A stretch of 26,927 bases of DNA from Omnitrophica WOR_2 bacterium RIFCSPLOWO2_12_FULL_51_24 (GCA_001805885.1 MHHC01000053.1:1-26927); one strand, 5' to 3'. Positions 8,401 through 17,941 are shown, counted from the first letter of the stretch. Translations and numbers: made by a program. Notes: generated by a model not told the origin, from the letters alone.

Positions 8401-9414
8401 ATGATAATCGTCTTAAAACCGGAAGCGACGGAATCCCAGATAAAACATATCGTAGAAAAGGTCAAGGCGCTCGGCCTCAAGCCGATGATATCAAAGGGCG
8501 TCGAGCGCACCATTATCGGCTTGATAGGCGAGGAGGATGTGCTCCGGTCCACGCCGCTCGACGTATTCCCGGGCGTCGAGAAGGTCATGTCTATCCTCGC
8601 GCCGTACAAATTAGTCTCACGGGAATTCAAACACGAGAACAGCGTAATAAACGCCGGCAAGGTCAAGATAGGCGGCAAGAAGATAGCCGTGATGGCCGGG
8701 CCGTGTTCCGTCGAGAACCGCGAGATGTTGATCCGTATCGCGAGGGATGTCAAGAAAGCCGGCGCCTCGATCCTGCGCGGCGGCGCCTTCAAGCCCCGAA
8801 CATCGCCCTACAGCTTCCAGGGATTGGGCGAAGAGGGCCTGAAATATTTAAAAGAAGCGCGCGAGAAGACCGGCCTTCCGGTGGTAACCGAGATAATGGA
8901 TATCCGCGACCTCGATCTGATCGAAAAATATGTCGATATACTTCAGGTAGGGGCGAGGAATATGCAGAACTTCAACCTGTTAAAGGAAGTGGGCCTGTCT
9001 AAGAAGCCGGTGCTCTTGAAGCGCGGGATATCGTCGACGATAATCGAGCTTTTGATGTCGGCCGAATATATATTGTCCAATGGAAATTTCAACGTCATGC
9101 TCTGCGAGCGCGGGATAAGGACTTTCGAGGACCAGACGCGTTTTACGCTGGACCTGAGCGCCATTCCCGTATTGAAAAAACTTACGCATCTTCCGGTCAT
9201 AGTCGACCCGAGCCACGCGGCAGGGAAATGGGGATATGTGCCGGCCTTGTCCAAGGCCGCTATAGCGGCGGGCGCGGACGGGCTTATGGTAGAGGTCCAT
9301 CCCAGGCCCGAAGAGGCGTTTTCAGACGGCGCGCAGTCGCTCATGCCGGATAATTTCGATAAGATGATGAAAGATCTCAAGGCTGTAGCGAAGGCGGTCG
9401 GGCGTGATATTTAG
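8401..9414 (+). CDS. aroF: 3-deoxy-7-phosphoheptulonate (DAHP) synthase
   Basis: Catalyses the first step of aromatic synthesis, joining phosphoenolpyruvate and erythrose 4-phosphate. An N-terminal ferredoxin-like regulatory domain (about 1-75, MIIVLKPEATESQI) precedes the KDO8P/DAHP synthase barrel with VMAGPCSVENREML, LRGGAFKPRTSPYSFQG, VGARNMQNF, LLKRG and DPSHAAGKWGYV. This is the type I-beta architecture, as in Thermotoga, where the extra domain carries Tyr/Phe feedback inhibition. An in-frame ATG lies 24 bp upstream, but ATG 8401 has AAGGAG 7 nt before it and begins exactly with the conserved domain. It overlaps tyrA by 11 bp. Confidence 0.96.
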   Translation: MIIVLKPEATESQIKHIVEKVKALGLKPMISKGVERTIIGLIGEEDVLRSTPLDVFPGVEKVMSILAPYKLVSREFKHENSVINAGKVKIGGKKIAVMAGPCSVENREMLIRIARDVKKAGASILRGGAFKPRTSPYSFQGLGEEGLKYLKEAREKTGLPVVTEIMDIRDLDLIEKYVDILQVGARNMQNFNLLKEVGLSKKPVLLKRGISSTIIELLMSAEYILSNGNFNVMLCERGIRTFEDQTRFTLDLSAIPVLKKLTHLPVIVDPSHAAGKWGYVPALSKAAIAAGADGLMVEVHPRPEEAFSDGAQSLMPDNFDKMMKDLKAVAKAVGRDI

Positions 9415-10246
9415 GAAGGTAGCTATAATAGGGGTCGGCCTTATCGGCGGCTCGATAGGCGAAGCGATAAAGAGAAGGGGGCTTGCCGATACCGTAGTCG
9501 GGATAGGCAGGAGGACTTCCTCTATAAAGGAAGCGCTCATGCGCAGCGCGGTAGATGAAGGGACCCTGGACCTCAGAAAAGGCGTCCGCGGCGCAGACCT
9601 GGTCATAATCGCGACACCGGTAAGTCTGATACCAAAGATAGCGAAAAAGATATCCGGTTCTTTGGATGAAGGGTGCATAATAACGGATGTGGGAAGTACC
9701 AAGTCCGAGATCGTCAGATCGCTCGAACGCATAGTTCATAAGAAAGCATATTTCGTCGGTTCTCATCCGTTAGCCGGCTCGGAGAAGCGCGGCGTAAAGT
9801 TCGCGCAGGAAGGCCTGTTCAAAGGCTCGATCGTGATAATGACCAAGACTAATAAGACAAAAAAATCTGCACTGGATAAGTTGAACGGATTCTGGAAGTC
9901 GCTGGGGGTAGGGAGGATCGTCATAAAATCTCCCGAGGAACACGACAGGATAGTCGCGGAGATAAGCCATCTGCCGCATATCGCCGCAACAGCTATTGTC
10001 AATACCGCGAGCGATAGATCCCTGGAATTCGCCTCGAGCGGATTTAAGGATACGACGCGCATCGCGGCGAGCGATCCCGATATCTGGCGCGATATATGCG
10101 TCACTAACAGGAAGCAGATACTCAAGGCGCTCGAAAGGTATGAGCGCAATATCGTCAAACTCAAAAAATTGATCAAGAACGGGTCGGCCGCACAGTTGCG
10201 GAAGGAATTTGAGCGCTCGAAGGCGAGGAGGGAGAAGTTAAGTTGA
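9404..10246 (+). CDS. tyrA: Prephenate (or arogenate) dehydrogenase
   Basis: Oxidative decarboxylation of prephenate or arogenate with NAD(P), the committed tyrosine step. The Rossmann motif GVGLIGGSIG is at about 10-19. GSHPLAGSEKRGV (about 124-136) supplies the conserved substrate-site His, and SHLPHIAATA the C-terminal dimer helix. The 280-residue length is the minimal core with no ACT domain, so feedback control is expected at PheA and AroF instead. It begins with GTG 11 bp inside aroF and its stop overlaps cmk. NAD/NADP and prephenate/arogenate choice cannot be read by eye. Confidence 0.94.
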   Translation: MIFRKVAIIGVGLIGGSIGEAIKRRGLADTVVGIGRRTSSIKEALMRSAVDEGTLDLRKGVRGADLVIIATPVSLIPKIAKKISGSLDEGCIITDVGSTKSEIVRSLERIVHKKAYFVGSHPLAGSEKRGVKFAQEGLFKGSIVIMTKTNKTKKSALDKLNGFWKSLGVGRIVIKSPEEHDRIVAEISHLPHIAATAIVNTASDRSLEFASSGFKDTTRIAASDPDIWRDICVTNRKQILKALERYERNIVKLKKLIKNGSAAQLRKEFERSKARREKLS

Positions 10247-10905
10247 GGCGTCCGGTTATCGCTATCGATGGCCCGGCCGGTTCAGGGAAGAGCACCGTAG
10301 CAAAACTCGTAGCGCAGAGGCTTGGCTTCCTATATATAGATACAGGCGCTATGTACCGCGCGCTCACCCTTAAAGCGCTGCGGATCAAGGCGGATTTAAG
10401 CGACGAAGCAAAGCTGGGCTCGCTCGCAAGGGCGACCGAGATAGAATTAAAACAGTCCGGCGGCTCATTGAAAATATATCTCGACGGCAAGGATGTCACG
10501 GACCAGATCAGGACGCCCGAGGTCACTAATAACGTGAAATATATCGCCCGCACCAAAGCCGTCCGCGAATGCATGGTTGCCATACAGCGCAAGCTCGGCG
10601 AGCAGGGCGGCGCGGTGATGGAAGGCCGCGACATCGGCACAGTAGTCCTGCCGAATGCCGACAAGAAGTTTTATATCGATGCCTCGTTTGATATCAGGGC
10701 GGTCAGGCGTTACGAGGAATTGAAGGATGGAGGAGCGGCCGTTACCGAAGAGGGAATAAAAAAAGACCTCAAGGTCCGCGACGAGAGCGATTTCAGCCGC
10801 GCGATCGGCCCGCTTAAGAAGGCTGACGACGCGATATTGATAGATACGACAGACTTGACGATAGAAGGCGTCGTTGATAAAGTCTTAAGCCTTATAAAGG
10901 CCTGA
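10243..10905 (+). CDS. cmk: Cytidylate kinase
   Basis: Phosphorylates CMP and dCMP to the diphosphates in nucleotide salvage. The P-loop GPAGSGKST is at about 9-17, followed by the CMP-binding stretch LGFLYIDTGAMYRALTL (about 28-44). EGRDIGTVVLPNADKKFYIDAS lies mid-protein, and the lid region carries SDFSRAIGPLKKADDA. The 220-residue length is typical. The start is TTG at 10243, overlapping the tyrA stop by 4 bp, with GGAGGGAGAAG just upstream. cmk next to tyrA, plsC and rpsA is a common bacterial neighbourhood. The aroA gene often found between tyrA and cmk is absent. Confidence 0.96.
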   Translation: MRRPVIAIDGPAGSGKSTVAKLVAQRLGFLYIDTGAMYRALTLKALRIKADLSDEAKLGSLARATEIELKQSGGSLKIYLDGKDVTDQIRTPEVTNNVKYIARTKAVRECMVAIQRKLGEQGGAVMEGRDIGTVVLPNADKKFYIDASFDIRAVRRYEELKDGGAAVTEEGIKKDLKVRDESDFSRAIGPLKKADDAILIDTTDLTIEGVVDKVLSLIKA

Positions 10906-10911
10906 TAGATA

Positions 10912-11562
10912 ATGATGTATTTCCTTGTAAGAAATACTTGCAAATTGTTCCTTACGACATATATGGGTTTCAGGGTTTACGGGAAGGAGAAGATCCCGAA
11001 GAAGGGAGCTTTTATCCTGGCCAGTAATCACGTAAGCCATCTCGACCCGCCGGCTATGTCAGCCGCTTCGCCGCGCAGGCTTCATTTTATGGCGAGGCGC
11101 ACCTTGTTAGATAACTGGTTGTTCAACCAGGTGGTTGGCAGGTGCAATTTGATCCCTGTAAATAGGGACAAAGGGGATATCGGGGCTATGAAGGCCGCGA
11201 TCCGGCTCCTCAAATCAGGCAAGGCGATCTTTTTATTCCCGGAAGGGACGAGGAGCGAGACCGGGGAGATGAACGAAGCCCAGCCCGGTATCGGTTATTT
11301 GAGTCTAATGACAGGGGCGCCTATCGTCCCGGCTTATGTAGAAGGGACGGATAAGGCTCTGCCCAAGGGCGCGAAACGCATAATACGTACGCACGTATCT
11401 GTACATATAGGAGATCTGATCGATCCCAAAAAACTCGATCTTCCGCGCGACAAGAAGGAGGCCGCGCAAAAACTGGCCGATCACGTCGCCGGGAAGATCA
11501 AGCGCATGGGGGAATCAGTTAGCGAAGCACGAAGTGTCCGCCTGATGCGGACGCCCGCCTAA
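10912..11562 (+). CDS. plsC: 1-acylglycerol-3-phosphate acyltransferase (PlsC family)
   Basis: Acylates lysophosphatidate to phosphatidate at the inner face of the membrane. The catalytic HX4D is H40-VSHL-D45, and the second conserved motif is FPEGTRS (about 109-115). Between them lies the substrate-binding region NLIPVNRDKGD, and after them PIVPAYVEGTDKAL. A short hydrophobic N-terminus (YFLVRNTCKLFLTTYMG) may dock the protein to the membrane. There is no clear ribosome-binding site, and cmk ends only 6 bp upstream. The last 10 or so residues are encoded by tandem hairpins, so this tail is unlikely to be conserved. Confidence 0.92.
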   Translation: MMYFLVRNTCKLFLTTYMGFRVYGKEKIPKKGAFILASNHVSHLDPPAMSAASPRRLHFMARRTLLDNWLFNQVVGRCNLIPVNRDKGDIGAMKAAIRLLKSGKAIFLFPEGTRSETGEMNEAQPGIGYLSLMTGAPIVPAYVEGTDKALPKGAKRIIRTHVSVHIGDLIDPKKLDLPRDKKEAAQKLADHVAGKIKRMGESVSEARSVRLMRTPA

Positions 11563-11568
11563 AGCGGG
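11536..11568 (+). repeat. Two tandem hairpins across the plsC stop codon
   Basis: GTCCGC/GCGGAC (loop CTGAT) is followed one base later by CCCGC/GCGGG (loop CTAAA). The plsC TAA lies in the second loop. There is no T tract. The layout resembles REP-like elements placed at gene ends; a role in transcript processing or partial termination before rpsA is possible. Confidence 0.6.
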
Positions 11569-11612
11569 AAAAGAAATAAAAATCCAAAGAAAGAAGGGGG
11601 TTGCACAGTAAA

Positions 11613-13172
11613 ATGGTTGACGAGAAGCATGCAGAGATGTCCAAGATCTACGAGGACAGTTTTAAAGACGTAAAGGAAGGCGACATCGTAAAAGGGAAGG
11701 TGATCGGTATTACGGCGAAAGATATTGTCGTCGATATCGGTTACAAGTCCGAGGGTGTCATTTCGCTCGAGGAATTTGCCCCGAACACGATCAAGGTCGG
11801 GGACGTCATAGATGTCCTCATCGAAGCCAAGGAGAATGACGAAGGCATGGTAGTCCTCTCGAAGAGGAAGGCCGAACGCATGCAGGTCTGGGAGAAGATA
11901 ATCGCCGAGCGCAAGGAAGGCGATATGGTGACCGGCCGCGTGACCAAGAAGGTGAAGGGAGGCCTTACGGTAGATATCGGCGTCGAGGCATTCCTGCCGG
12001 CGAGCCAGGTCTTCCTGAAGGGCTTCGGCAACCTGAACCAGCTTTTAGGTCAGGTCGTTAATTTCGTCATAGTGAAGATCAATAAGCCCAGGAAGAACAT
12101 CGTCGTATCGAGGAAAGACGCGATAATAAGGGAAAGGGACGTCGCCAAGGGCAAGATGATGGAGGAACTCAAGCCGGGACAGTTGATCCCGGGCCTCGTA
12201 AAGAACATCACCGACTTCGGCGCGTTCATCAATATCGCCCCGGGTGTCGACGGGCTTCTGCATATCACCGATATGTCATGGGGCAGGATATCCCATCCGA
12301 GCGAGATGCTCGCTGTCGGAGACAAGATAGAGGTGATGCTGCTTTCGGTCGATAAGACGACCGGAAAGCTTTCCCTCGGCCTCAAACAGAAGACGCCGAA
12401 CCCGTGGGAACAGGTCGTTACCAAGTATCCCGTAGGAAGCAGGGTCAAGGGGAAAGTAGTTAACCTCGTTCCGTACGGCGCGTTTGTCGAACTAGAGAAA
12501 GGCATAGAAGGTCTCGTCCATATCTCGGAGTTCTCGTGGACCAAGAGGATAGGTCATCCCTCCGAGGTACTCGCTATCGGGGATATGATAGAGGCGGTAG
12601 TCCTCAACATAGATAAGGACAGCCAGAAGATCGCGCTCGGTATCAAGCAGACCGAGATGAATCCCTGGACTGAGGTCGCCAACAAATATCCCGTCGGCAC
12701 TCAGGTCAAGGGCAAGGTCCGCTCTTTCATCGATTACGGAGCGTTCATCGAGCTGGAGGAGGGGATAGACGGGCTTCTCCATAATACCGATATCTCCTGG
12801 ACGAGGAAGATCAATCATCCCTCGGAGGTATTAAAGAAGGGGCAGAGGATAGACGCGGTGGTCATGTCAGTCGATGCCGATAACAGGAAACTCTCCCTCG
12901 GGATGAAACAGCTGGTCCCGGACCCGTGGCCGGAATTTGTCACGAAATTCCAGCCGGACACTGTCACCGGAGGGACGATAACAAAGATAACCAACTTCGG
13001 TCTTTTTGTCGAACTCGCACCGGATCTCGAGGGATTGGCCCATATATCAGAGCTGCCGGCCGAGATGACCGGCAAACTCGAAGAGGCATATAAAGTCGGC
13101 GATAAGATCAATGTCAAGGTCTTGCGCGTGGACGATACCGAAAGAAGGATCGCTTTAAGCCTTAAGGTCTAA
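11613..13172 (+). CDS. rpsA: Ribosomal protein S1
   Basis: S1 binds mRNA at the 30S platform and helps initiation on structured or weak leaders. Six S1 repeats are visible in order. The first begins at EGDIVKGKVIGI and the second at EGDMVTGRVTKK (the two divergent ribosome-docking repeats). The third to fifth have near-identical GAFIxI/GxGLLH and HPSE motifs, and the sixth begins at TVTGGTITKITNFG. ATG 11613 is used here, giving 520 residues with its stop. An in-frame TTG at 11601 sits only 3 nt from AAGGGGG and ATG 11636 is a shorter option, so the exact start is uncertain. The full six-repeat form, as in Gram-negative bacteria, is present. Confidence 0.94.
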   Translation: MVDEKHAEMSKIYEDSFKDVKEGDIVKGKVIGITAKDIVVDIGYKSEGVISLEEFAPNTIKVGDVIDVLIEAKENDEGMVVLSKRKAERMQVWEKIIAERKEGDMVTGRVTKKVKGGLTVDIGVEAFLPASQVFLKGFGNLNQLLGQVVNFVIVKINKPRKNIVVSRKDAIIRERDVAKGKMMEELKPGQLIPGLVKNITDFGAFINIAPGVDGLLHITDMSWGRISHPSEMLAVGDKIEVMLLSVDKTTGKLSLGLKQKTPNPWEQVVTKYPVGSRVKGKVVNLVPYGAFVELEKGIEGLVHISEFSWTKRIGHPSEVLAIGDMIEAVVLNIDKDSQKIALGIKQTEMNPWTEVANKYPVGTQVKGKVRSFIDYGAFIELEEGIDGLLHNTDISWTRKINHPSEVLKKGQRIDAVVMSVDADNRKLSLGMKQLVPDPWPEFVTKFQPDTVTGGTITKITNFGLFVELAPDLEGLAHISELPAEMTGKLEEAYKVGDKINVKVLRVDDTERRIALSLKV

Positions 13173-13188
13173 CCCTTTAGGGGGTGAT

Positions 13189-14409
13189 ATGGACGTATCG
13201 AAGCAGCTTGAGATAATAAAGCGCGGTACAGTCGAGATAATCTCGGAGACCGTCCTGCTTGAGAAGCTGAAGAAGAAGCAGCAGCTTGTCATCAAAGCGG
13301 GTTTTGACCCGACGGCGCCCGATATTCACCTCGGCCACACCGTACTATTAAGGAAGCTGAGGCATTTCCAGGACCTGGGCCATAAGGTCGTATTCTTGAT
13401 AGGGGACGCTACCGCCCTGGTCGGAGACCCTTCGGGCCAGACCCAGGCGAGGAAGGTCCTTAGCCGAGACGAAGTCGAGGCTAACGCCAAGACTTACGAG
13501 AAGCAGGTCGGCAAGATACTCAGGACCGACGACAAGGACCTCTTTGAGCGCATGCATAACAGCGCGTGGTTCGCAAAGTTCGGCTTCGAGCATCTTGTCC
13601 AGCTCGCGCAGCGCTACACCGTAGCCCGCCTTCTCGAGAGGGATGATTTCCAGAAGAGATTAAAGGAAGGCAAGCCCATAAGCTTCCTTGAGCTCTTTTA
13701 TCCCCTTATGCAGGGATATGATTCGGTCATCCTTGACGCCGATGTCGAAATCGGCGGCACAGACCAGAAATTCAATATGCTGGTCGGCCGCGACCTCCAG
13801 GAGGCGTACGGCAAGGAACCTCAGGTAGTCATAACGATGCCGCTCTTAGTCGGGACCGACGGCGTTGTAAAGATGTCCAAGTCCTACGGTAATTATATCG
13901 GCATCAACGAATCCGCGGGTGAGATCTACGGAAAAGTCATGTCGATACCGGATAGCATAATGTTCTCGTATTACGAGTTATTGACCGATGTTCCCCTGGA
14001 TGAGATAGAAGGCCTGAAGAAAGGCGTGGAGAAGGGGACCGCACATCCGAAAGATGTCAAGTCGCGGCTGGCGTCGATCTTGGCCGGGACATATCATACC
14101 AAAGGCGAAGCGGCAGAGGCAGCCGAAAATTTCAGGAGAGTTTTTAAGGAAAAGGAGATCCCCGAGGAGATCAGGGAATATGAGCTGTCGAAGGATATGC
14201 TTAAGGACGGCAAGATATGGGTGATCAAGTTGCTCCTCCTCGCGAAATTTGCAACGACCAATAGCGATGGCCGGAGGCTCATCGAAGGGGGCGGCGTAAA
14301 GATCGACGGGACTAAAATAACGGATGCGAATTCGGAGATCGGTATAAAAAATGGAATGATACTTCAGGCGGGCAAAAGGAACTTCGTCAAGTTGATACTA
14401 AAAAATTGA
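13189..14409 (+). CDS. tyrS: Tyrosyl-tRNA synthetase
   Basis: A class I synthetase charging tRNA-Tyr. KAGFDPTAPDIHLGH carries the HIGH motif (about residue 47-50). GDATALVGDPSGQ follows, and VKMSKSYGNYIG gives KMSKS (about 227-231). The C-terminal 60 residues form an S4-type RNA-binding domain (RRLIEGGGVKIDG, then GMILQAGKRNFVKL). The 406 residues and this motif set match the TyrZ-like class rather than the E. coli TyrS class. AGGGGGTGAT lies directly before the ATG, 16 bp after rpsA. Confidence 0.96.
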   Translation: MDVSKQLEIIKRGTVEIISETVLLEKLKKKQQLVIKAGFDPTAPDIHLGHTVLLRKLRHFQDLGHKVVFLIGDATALVGDPSGQTQARKVLSRDEVEANAKTYEKQVGKILRTDDKDLFERMHNSAWFAKFGFEHLVQLAQRYTVARLLERDDFQKRLKEGKPISFLELFYPLMQGYDSVILDADVEIGGTDQKFNMLVGRDLQEAYGKEPQVVITMPLLVGTDGVVKMSKSYGNYIGINESAGEIYGKVMSIPDSIMFSYYELLTDVPLDEIEGLKKGVEKGTAHPKDVKSRLASILAGTYHTKGEAAEAAENFRRVFKEKEIPEEIREYELSKDMLKDGKIWVIKLLLLAKFATTNSDGRRLIEGGGVKIDGTKITDANSEIGIKNGMILQAGKRNFVKLILKN

Positions 14410-14421
14410 GTTGAGGGAGAC

Positions 14422-15747
14422 GTGAGAAGGCCAAAAGGCGTAATAGAGATTAATCCCATGCTTGCGGGGTTAATCTTTTTGCTTATACTCGGGCTGATCT
14501 TGGGCGTCTTTACCGCCAAACCGAAGGGGATAGTCATCTGGCATTGGATGGCGGATAGACAAGCCGTATTGGAGAGCTTAGCCGATATGTATTTTAATGA
14601 GACCGGGACCAAGGTAAAATTCGTGTTGGTAAGTCCCTCGGAGAAATATGCTAATAAGATAAGGTTCGCCTCCACATTGGGGCGGTTGCCCGATATCTAC
14701 GGGATGTTAGGGGGCGTTTGGGAATTCTCCCGTTTCATAAATTCCGGATATGCGGTCGAGCTATCAGAATATCTGGATGCTGACGGGGGCCAATGGAGGG
14801 ACGAATTTTTAAACGGGGTTATAGCCGAGAACGAATTCCGCCCGGGCAACGAACAAAATGTTACGCCCGGCATCTATGGGATCTCGATAGACGTAAATAA
14901 TATACAGATGGTTTATAATAAGAAGTTATTCAAACAGGCCGGCCTCGATCCGGAAGAGCCGCCCCGGACATGGGGGGAGTTCATAGAATGCGGCAGGAAA
15001 TTGAAAGAGGCCGGGATACCCGCGTTTGTCAGCGGGTGGGGCGAGCTCTGGATGATAGATTGTTTCGCCGATATTTACGCCTGGAATCTCATGGGCCAAG
15101 ACCAAATAATGCGGACGATCAAAGGCGACATCTCCTACACCGGCCATGACTGGGTGCGCGTACTGAAATTATTCGAAGAGATGAAAAATGCCGGCATGCT
15201 TGTGGACGGTATAACGGCTATGGATAATAAAAGGGCGGAAGAGATATTTGCCAACTCTCAGGCGGCTATGGCATTCAACGGTTCCTGGTGTGTGAATGTT
15301 TACAGGGAGATGAACCCGAGCCTCGACTACGGCGTATTTATGCCTCCGCGGCTATCCGGCGAATACCCGATGAAGATATGGGGCGGCGTCGGGGCGCCTT
15401 TCATAGTAAATGCTAAATCTAAGAATAAAAAAGAAGCGATAGACTTTTTGAAGTGGTTGACCGCTGAAGAACAACAGGTGTATTTATCCAGGACCACCTG
15501 CAATCTTCCGGTAAATAAACGGGCCATCTTTTCCGTCCCGTCAAAATTAAAGGAATTTGCCGACGATATGGGTAGCGTAGTCCATCCGAAGGTGTTCACG
15601 ATGGTCGAAAACAGCAAGGTCCGCGAGGAGTTCGATAGAGGCGCCCAGGCCGTCATCAACGGCCAGGAGACCCCGGAAGACGTTACGAAATCCGTGAAAA
15701 AGATAAAGAGTATAGTGGGTAGATATCGGTATATTGGCTCCAATTAA
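14422..15747 (+). CDS. Membrane-anchored ABC-type sugar solute-binding protein
   Basis: A family 1 extracellular solute-binding protein (maltose/multiple-sugar type), 441 residues. After a basic start comes one hydrophobic segment (about 13-31, LAGLIFLLILGLILGVF) with no lipobox Cys and no clear cleavage site, so an uncleaved N-terminal anchor is likely. The mature part shows typical family stretches: IVIWHWM, VKFVLVSPSEKYANKIR, PDIYGMLGG, GIYGISIDVNNIQMVYNKKLFKQAGL, PRTWGEFIECGRKL, AAMAFNGSWCV, and WGGVGAPFIVNAKSKNKKEAIDFLKWL. The start is GTG with GAGGGAG upstream, 12 bp after tyrS. No permease or ATPase is nearby, so the substrate and transporter partner are unknown. Confidence 0.88.
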   Translation: MRRPKGVIEINPMLAGLIFLLILGLILGVFTAKPKGIVIWHWMADRQAVLESLADMYFNETGTKVKFVLVSPSEKYANKIRFASTLGRLPDIYGMLGGVWEFSRFINSGYAVELSEYLDADGGQWRDEFLNGVIAENEFRPGNEQNVTPGIYGISIDVNNIQMVYNKKLFKQAGLDPEEPPRTWGEFIECGRKLKEAGIPAFVSGWGELWMIDCFADIYAWNLMGQDQIMRTIKGDISYTGHDWVRVLKLFEEMKNAGMLVDGITAMDNKRAEEIFANSQAAMAFNGSWCVNVYREMNPSLDYGVFMPPRLSGEYPMKIWGGVGAPFIVNAKSKNKKEAIDFLKWLTAEEQQVYLSRTTCNLPVNKRAIFSVPSKLKEFADDMGSVVHPKVFTMVENSKVREEFDRGAQAVINGQETPEDVTKSVKKIKSIVGRYRYIGSN

Positions 15748-15762
15748 TTTGATAAAAAATAC

Positions 15763-15791
15763 TTGACAAGCCCTTTCCTTAATGGTATAGT
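15763..15791 (+). promoter_or_regulatory. Sigma-70-type promoter of the rRNA operon
   Basis: TTGACA (15763-15768) and TATAGT (15786-15791) are separated by exactly 17 bp. The promoter begins just after the solute-binding gene ends, and transcription should start near 15798. The leader to the mature 16S is then about 255 nt. Confidence 0.88.
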
Positions 15792-15892
15792 TTCCAGTTA
15801 CCAAAGGAGATGTTGTATTATTGACTGCTTTTTTGGTATGGCATTAAAACTGCACTTCGCTGCCAGGAAGGAGAAAAAAGAGTTTGAAAAAA

Positions 15893-15905
15893 CTCTTTGA
15901 CAATT
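15893..15905 (+). promoter_or_regulatory. boxA-like antitermination site in the rRNA leader
   Basis: CTCTTTGACAATT closely matches the rrn boxA core (CTCTTTAACAATT in E. coli). A 9-bp hairpin (15877-15898, AAAGAGTTT/AAACTCTTT) overlaps its 5' end. It lies between the promoter and a leader terminator, the order needed for Nus-dependent read-through. A second weaker element with TCTTTGAAAA lies at about 15996-16005. Confidence 0.75.
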
Positions 15906-15953
15906 CTGGATGATTTAAAAAAAGAGAGGATGCAGTAGTATCCTGAAAATCAG

Positions 15954-15977
15954 GGCATCGTCTTCGATGCCTTTTTT
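15954..15977 (+). terminator. Intrinsic terminator inside the rRNA leader
   Basis: GGCATCG/CGATGCC (7 bp, loop TCTT) is followed by six T. It lies about 155 nt after the predicted transcription start and about 75 nt before 16S. Without antitermination a leader RNA of roughly 180 nt would be released. A small CCTGA/TCAGG hairpin (15942-15954) abuts it. Confidence 0.8.
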
Positions 15978-16001
15978 ATTGTCTAAATTTTCCGATCTTT
16001 G

Positions 16002-16036
16002 AAAATTAAATAGCCAAGTTCAACCGAGCGAGAAAG
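16002..16036 (+). other. 5' arm of the pre-16S processing stem
   Basis: Bases 16002-16023 pair with 17672-17693 and 16028-16036 with 17663-17671, giving about 31 bp with a 4-nt CCGA bulge and three G-T pairs. This encloses the 16S gene and is the expected RNase III-type substrate. Confidence 0.85.
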
Positions 16037-16053
16037 TTGGGGTTAACTCTTAT

Positions 16054-17624
<1,571 letters not shown>

Positions 17625-17662
17625 AAGGAGTAATCCTTACAGAAAGCTTATTAAAATCCTGG

Positions 17663-17693
17663 CTTTTTCGCTTGGACTTGGCTGTTTAATTTT
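17663..17693 (+). other. 3' arm of the pre-16S processing stem
   Basis: Complementary to 16002-16036 in the leader (see that entry). It lies between 16S and tRNA-Ile. Confidence 0.85.
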
Positions 17694-17715
17694 ATTCATA
17701 TTGGTGTACCAATTG

Positions 17716-17792
17716 GGGCCCATAGCTCAGTTGGTTAGAGCACAGCCCTGATAAGACTGGGGTCAGTGGTTCGAATCCACTTGGGCCCACCA
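17716..17792 (+). tRNA. tRNA-Ile (anticodon GAT)
   Basis: A full cloverleaf: acceptor GGGCCCA/TGGGCCC, D arm GCTC/GAGC, anticodon loop CTGATAA with GAT, T arm AGTGG/CCACT with TTCGAAT, discriminator A and encoded CCA. The anticodon stem CAGCC/GACTG has one C-A mismatch (17746 with 17756). It sits in the 16S-23S spacer, as in many bacteria. Confidence 0.95.
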
Positions 17793-17801
17793 GATTTATC
17801 C

Positions 17802-17877
17802 GGGCCTGTAGCTCAGCTGGGAGAGCACCTGATTTGCATTCAGGGGGTCAGGAGTTCGAACCTCCTCAGGTCCACCA
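17802..17877 (+). tRNA. tRNA-Ala (anticodon TGC)
   Basis: Acceptor GGGCCTG/CAGGTCC (one G-T), D arm GCTC/GAGC, perfect anticodon stem CCTGA/TCAGG around loop TTTGCAT, T loop TTCGAAC, encoded CCA. It lies 9 bp after tRNA-Ile, giving the standard Ile-Ala spacer pair. Confidence 0.97.
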
Positions 17878-17906
17878 AAATATGAGTTAGAGCGGATTTG
17901 AGCGAA

Positions 17907-17941
17907 CCCCGATTTATCGGGGTGAGCCTGCTCTTTGACAA
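17907..17941 (+). promoter_or_regulatory. Spacer hairpin and boxA before 23S
   Basis: CCCCGA/TCGGGG (loop TTTA, 17907-17922) is followed 6 nt later by TGCTCTTTGACAA (17929-17941), a near-consensus boxA. Its 3' end overlaps the 5' arm of the 23S processing stem (17937-17949). Confidence 0.75.

Noticed and set aside
15897..15919. A second TTGACA promoter in the rRNA leader
   Set aside because: No -10 hexamer lies at 16-18 bp. The bases are part of the boxA match CTCTTTGACAATT.
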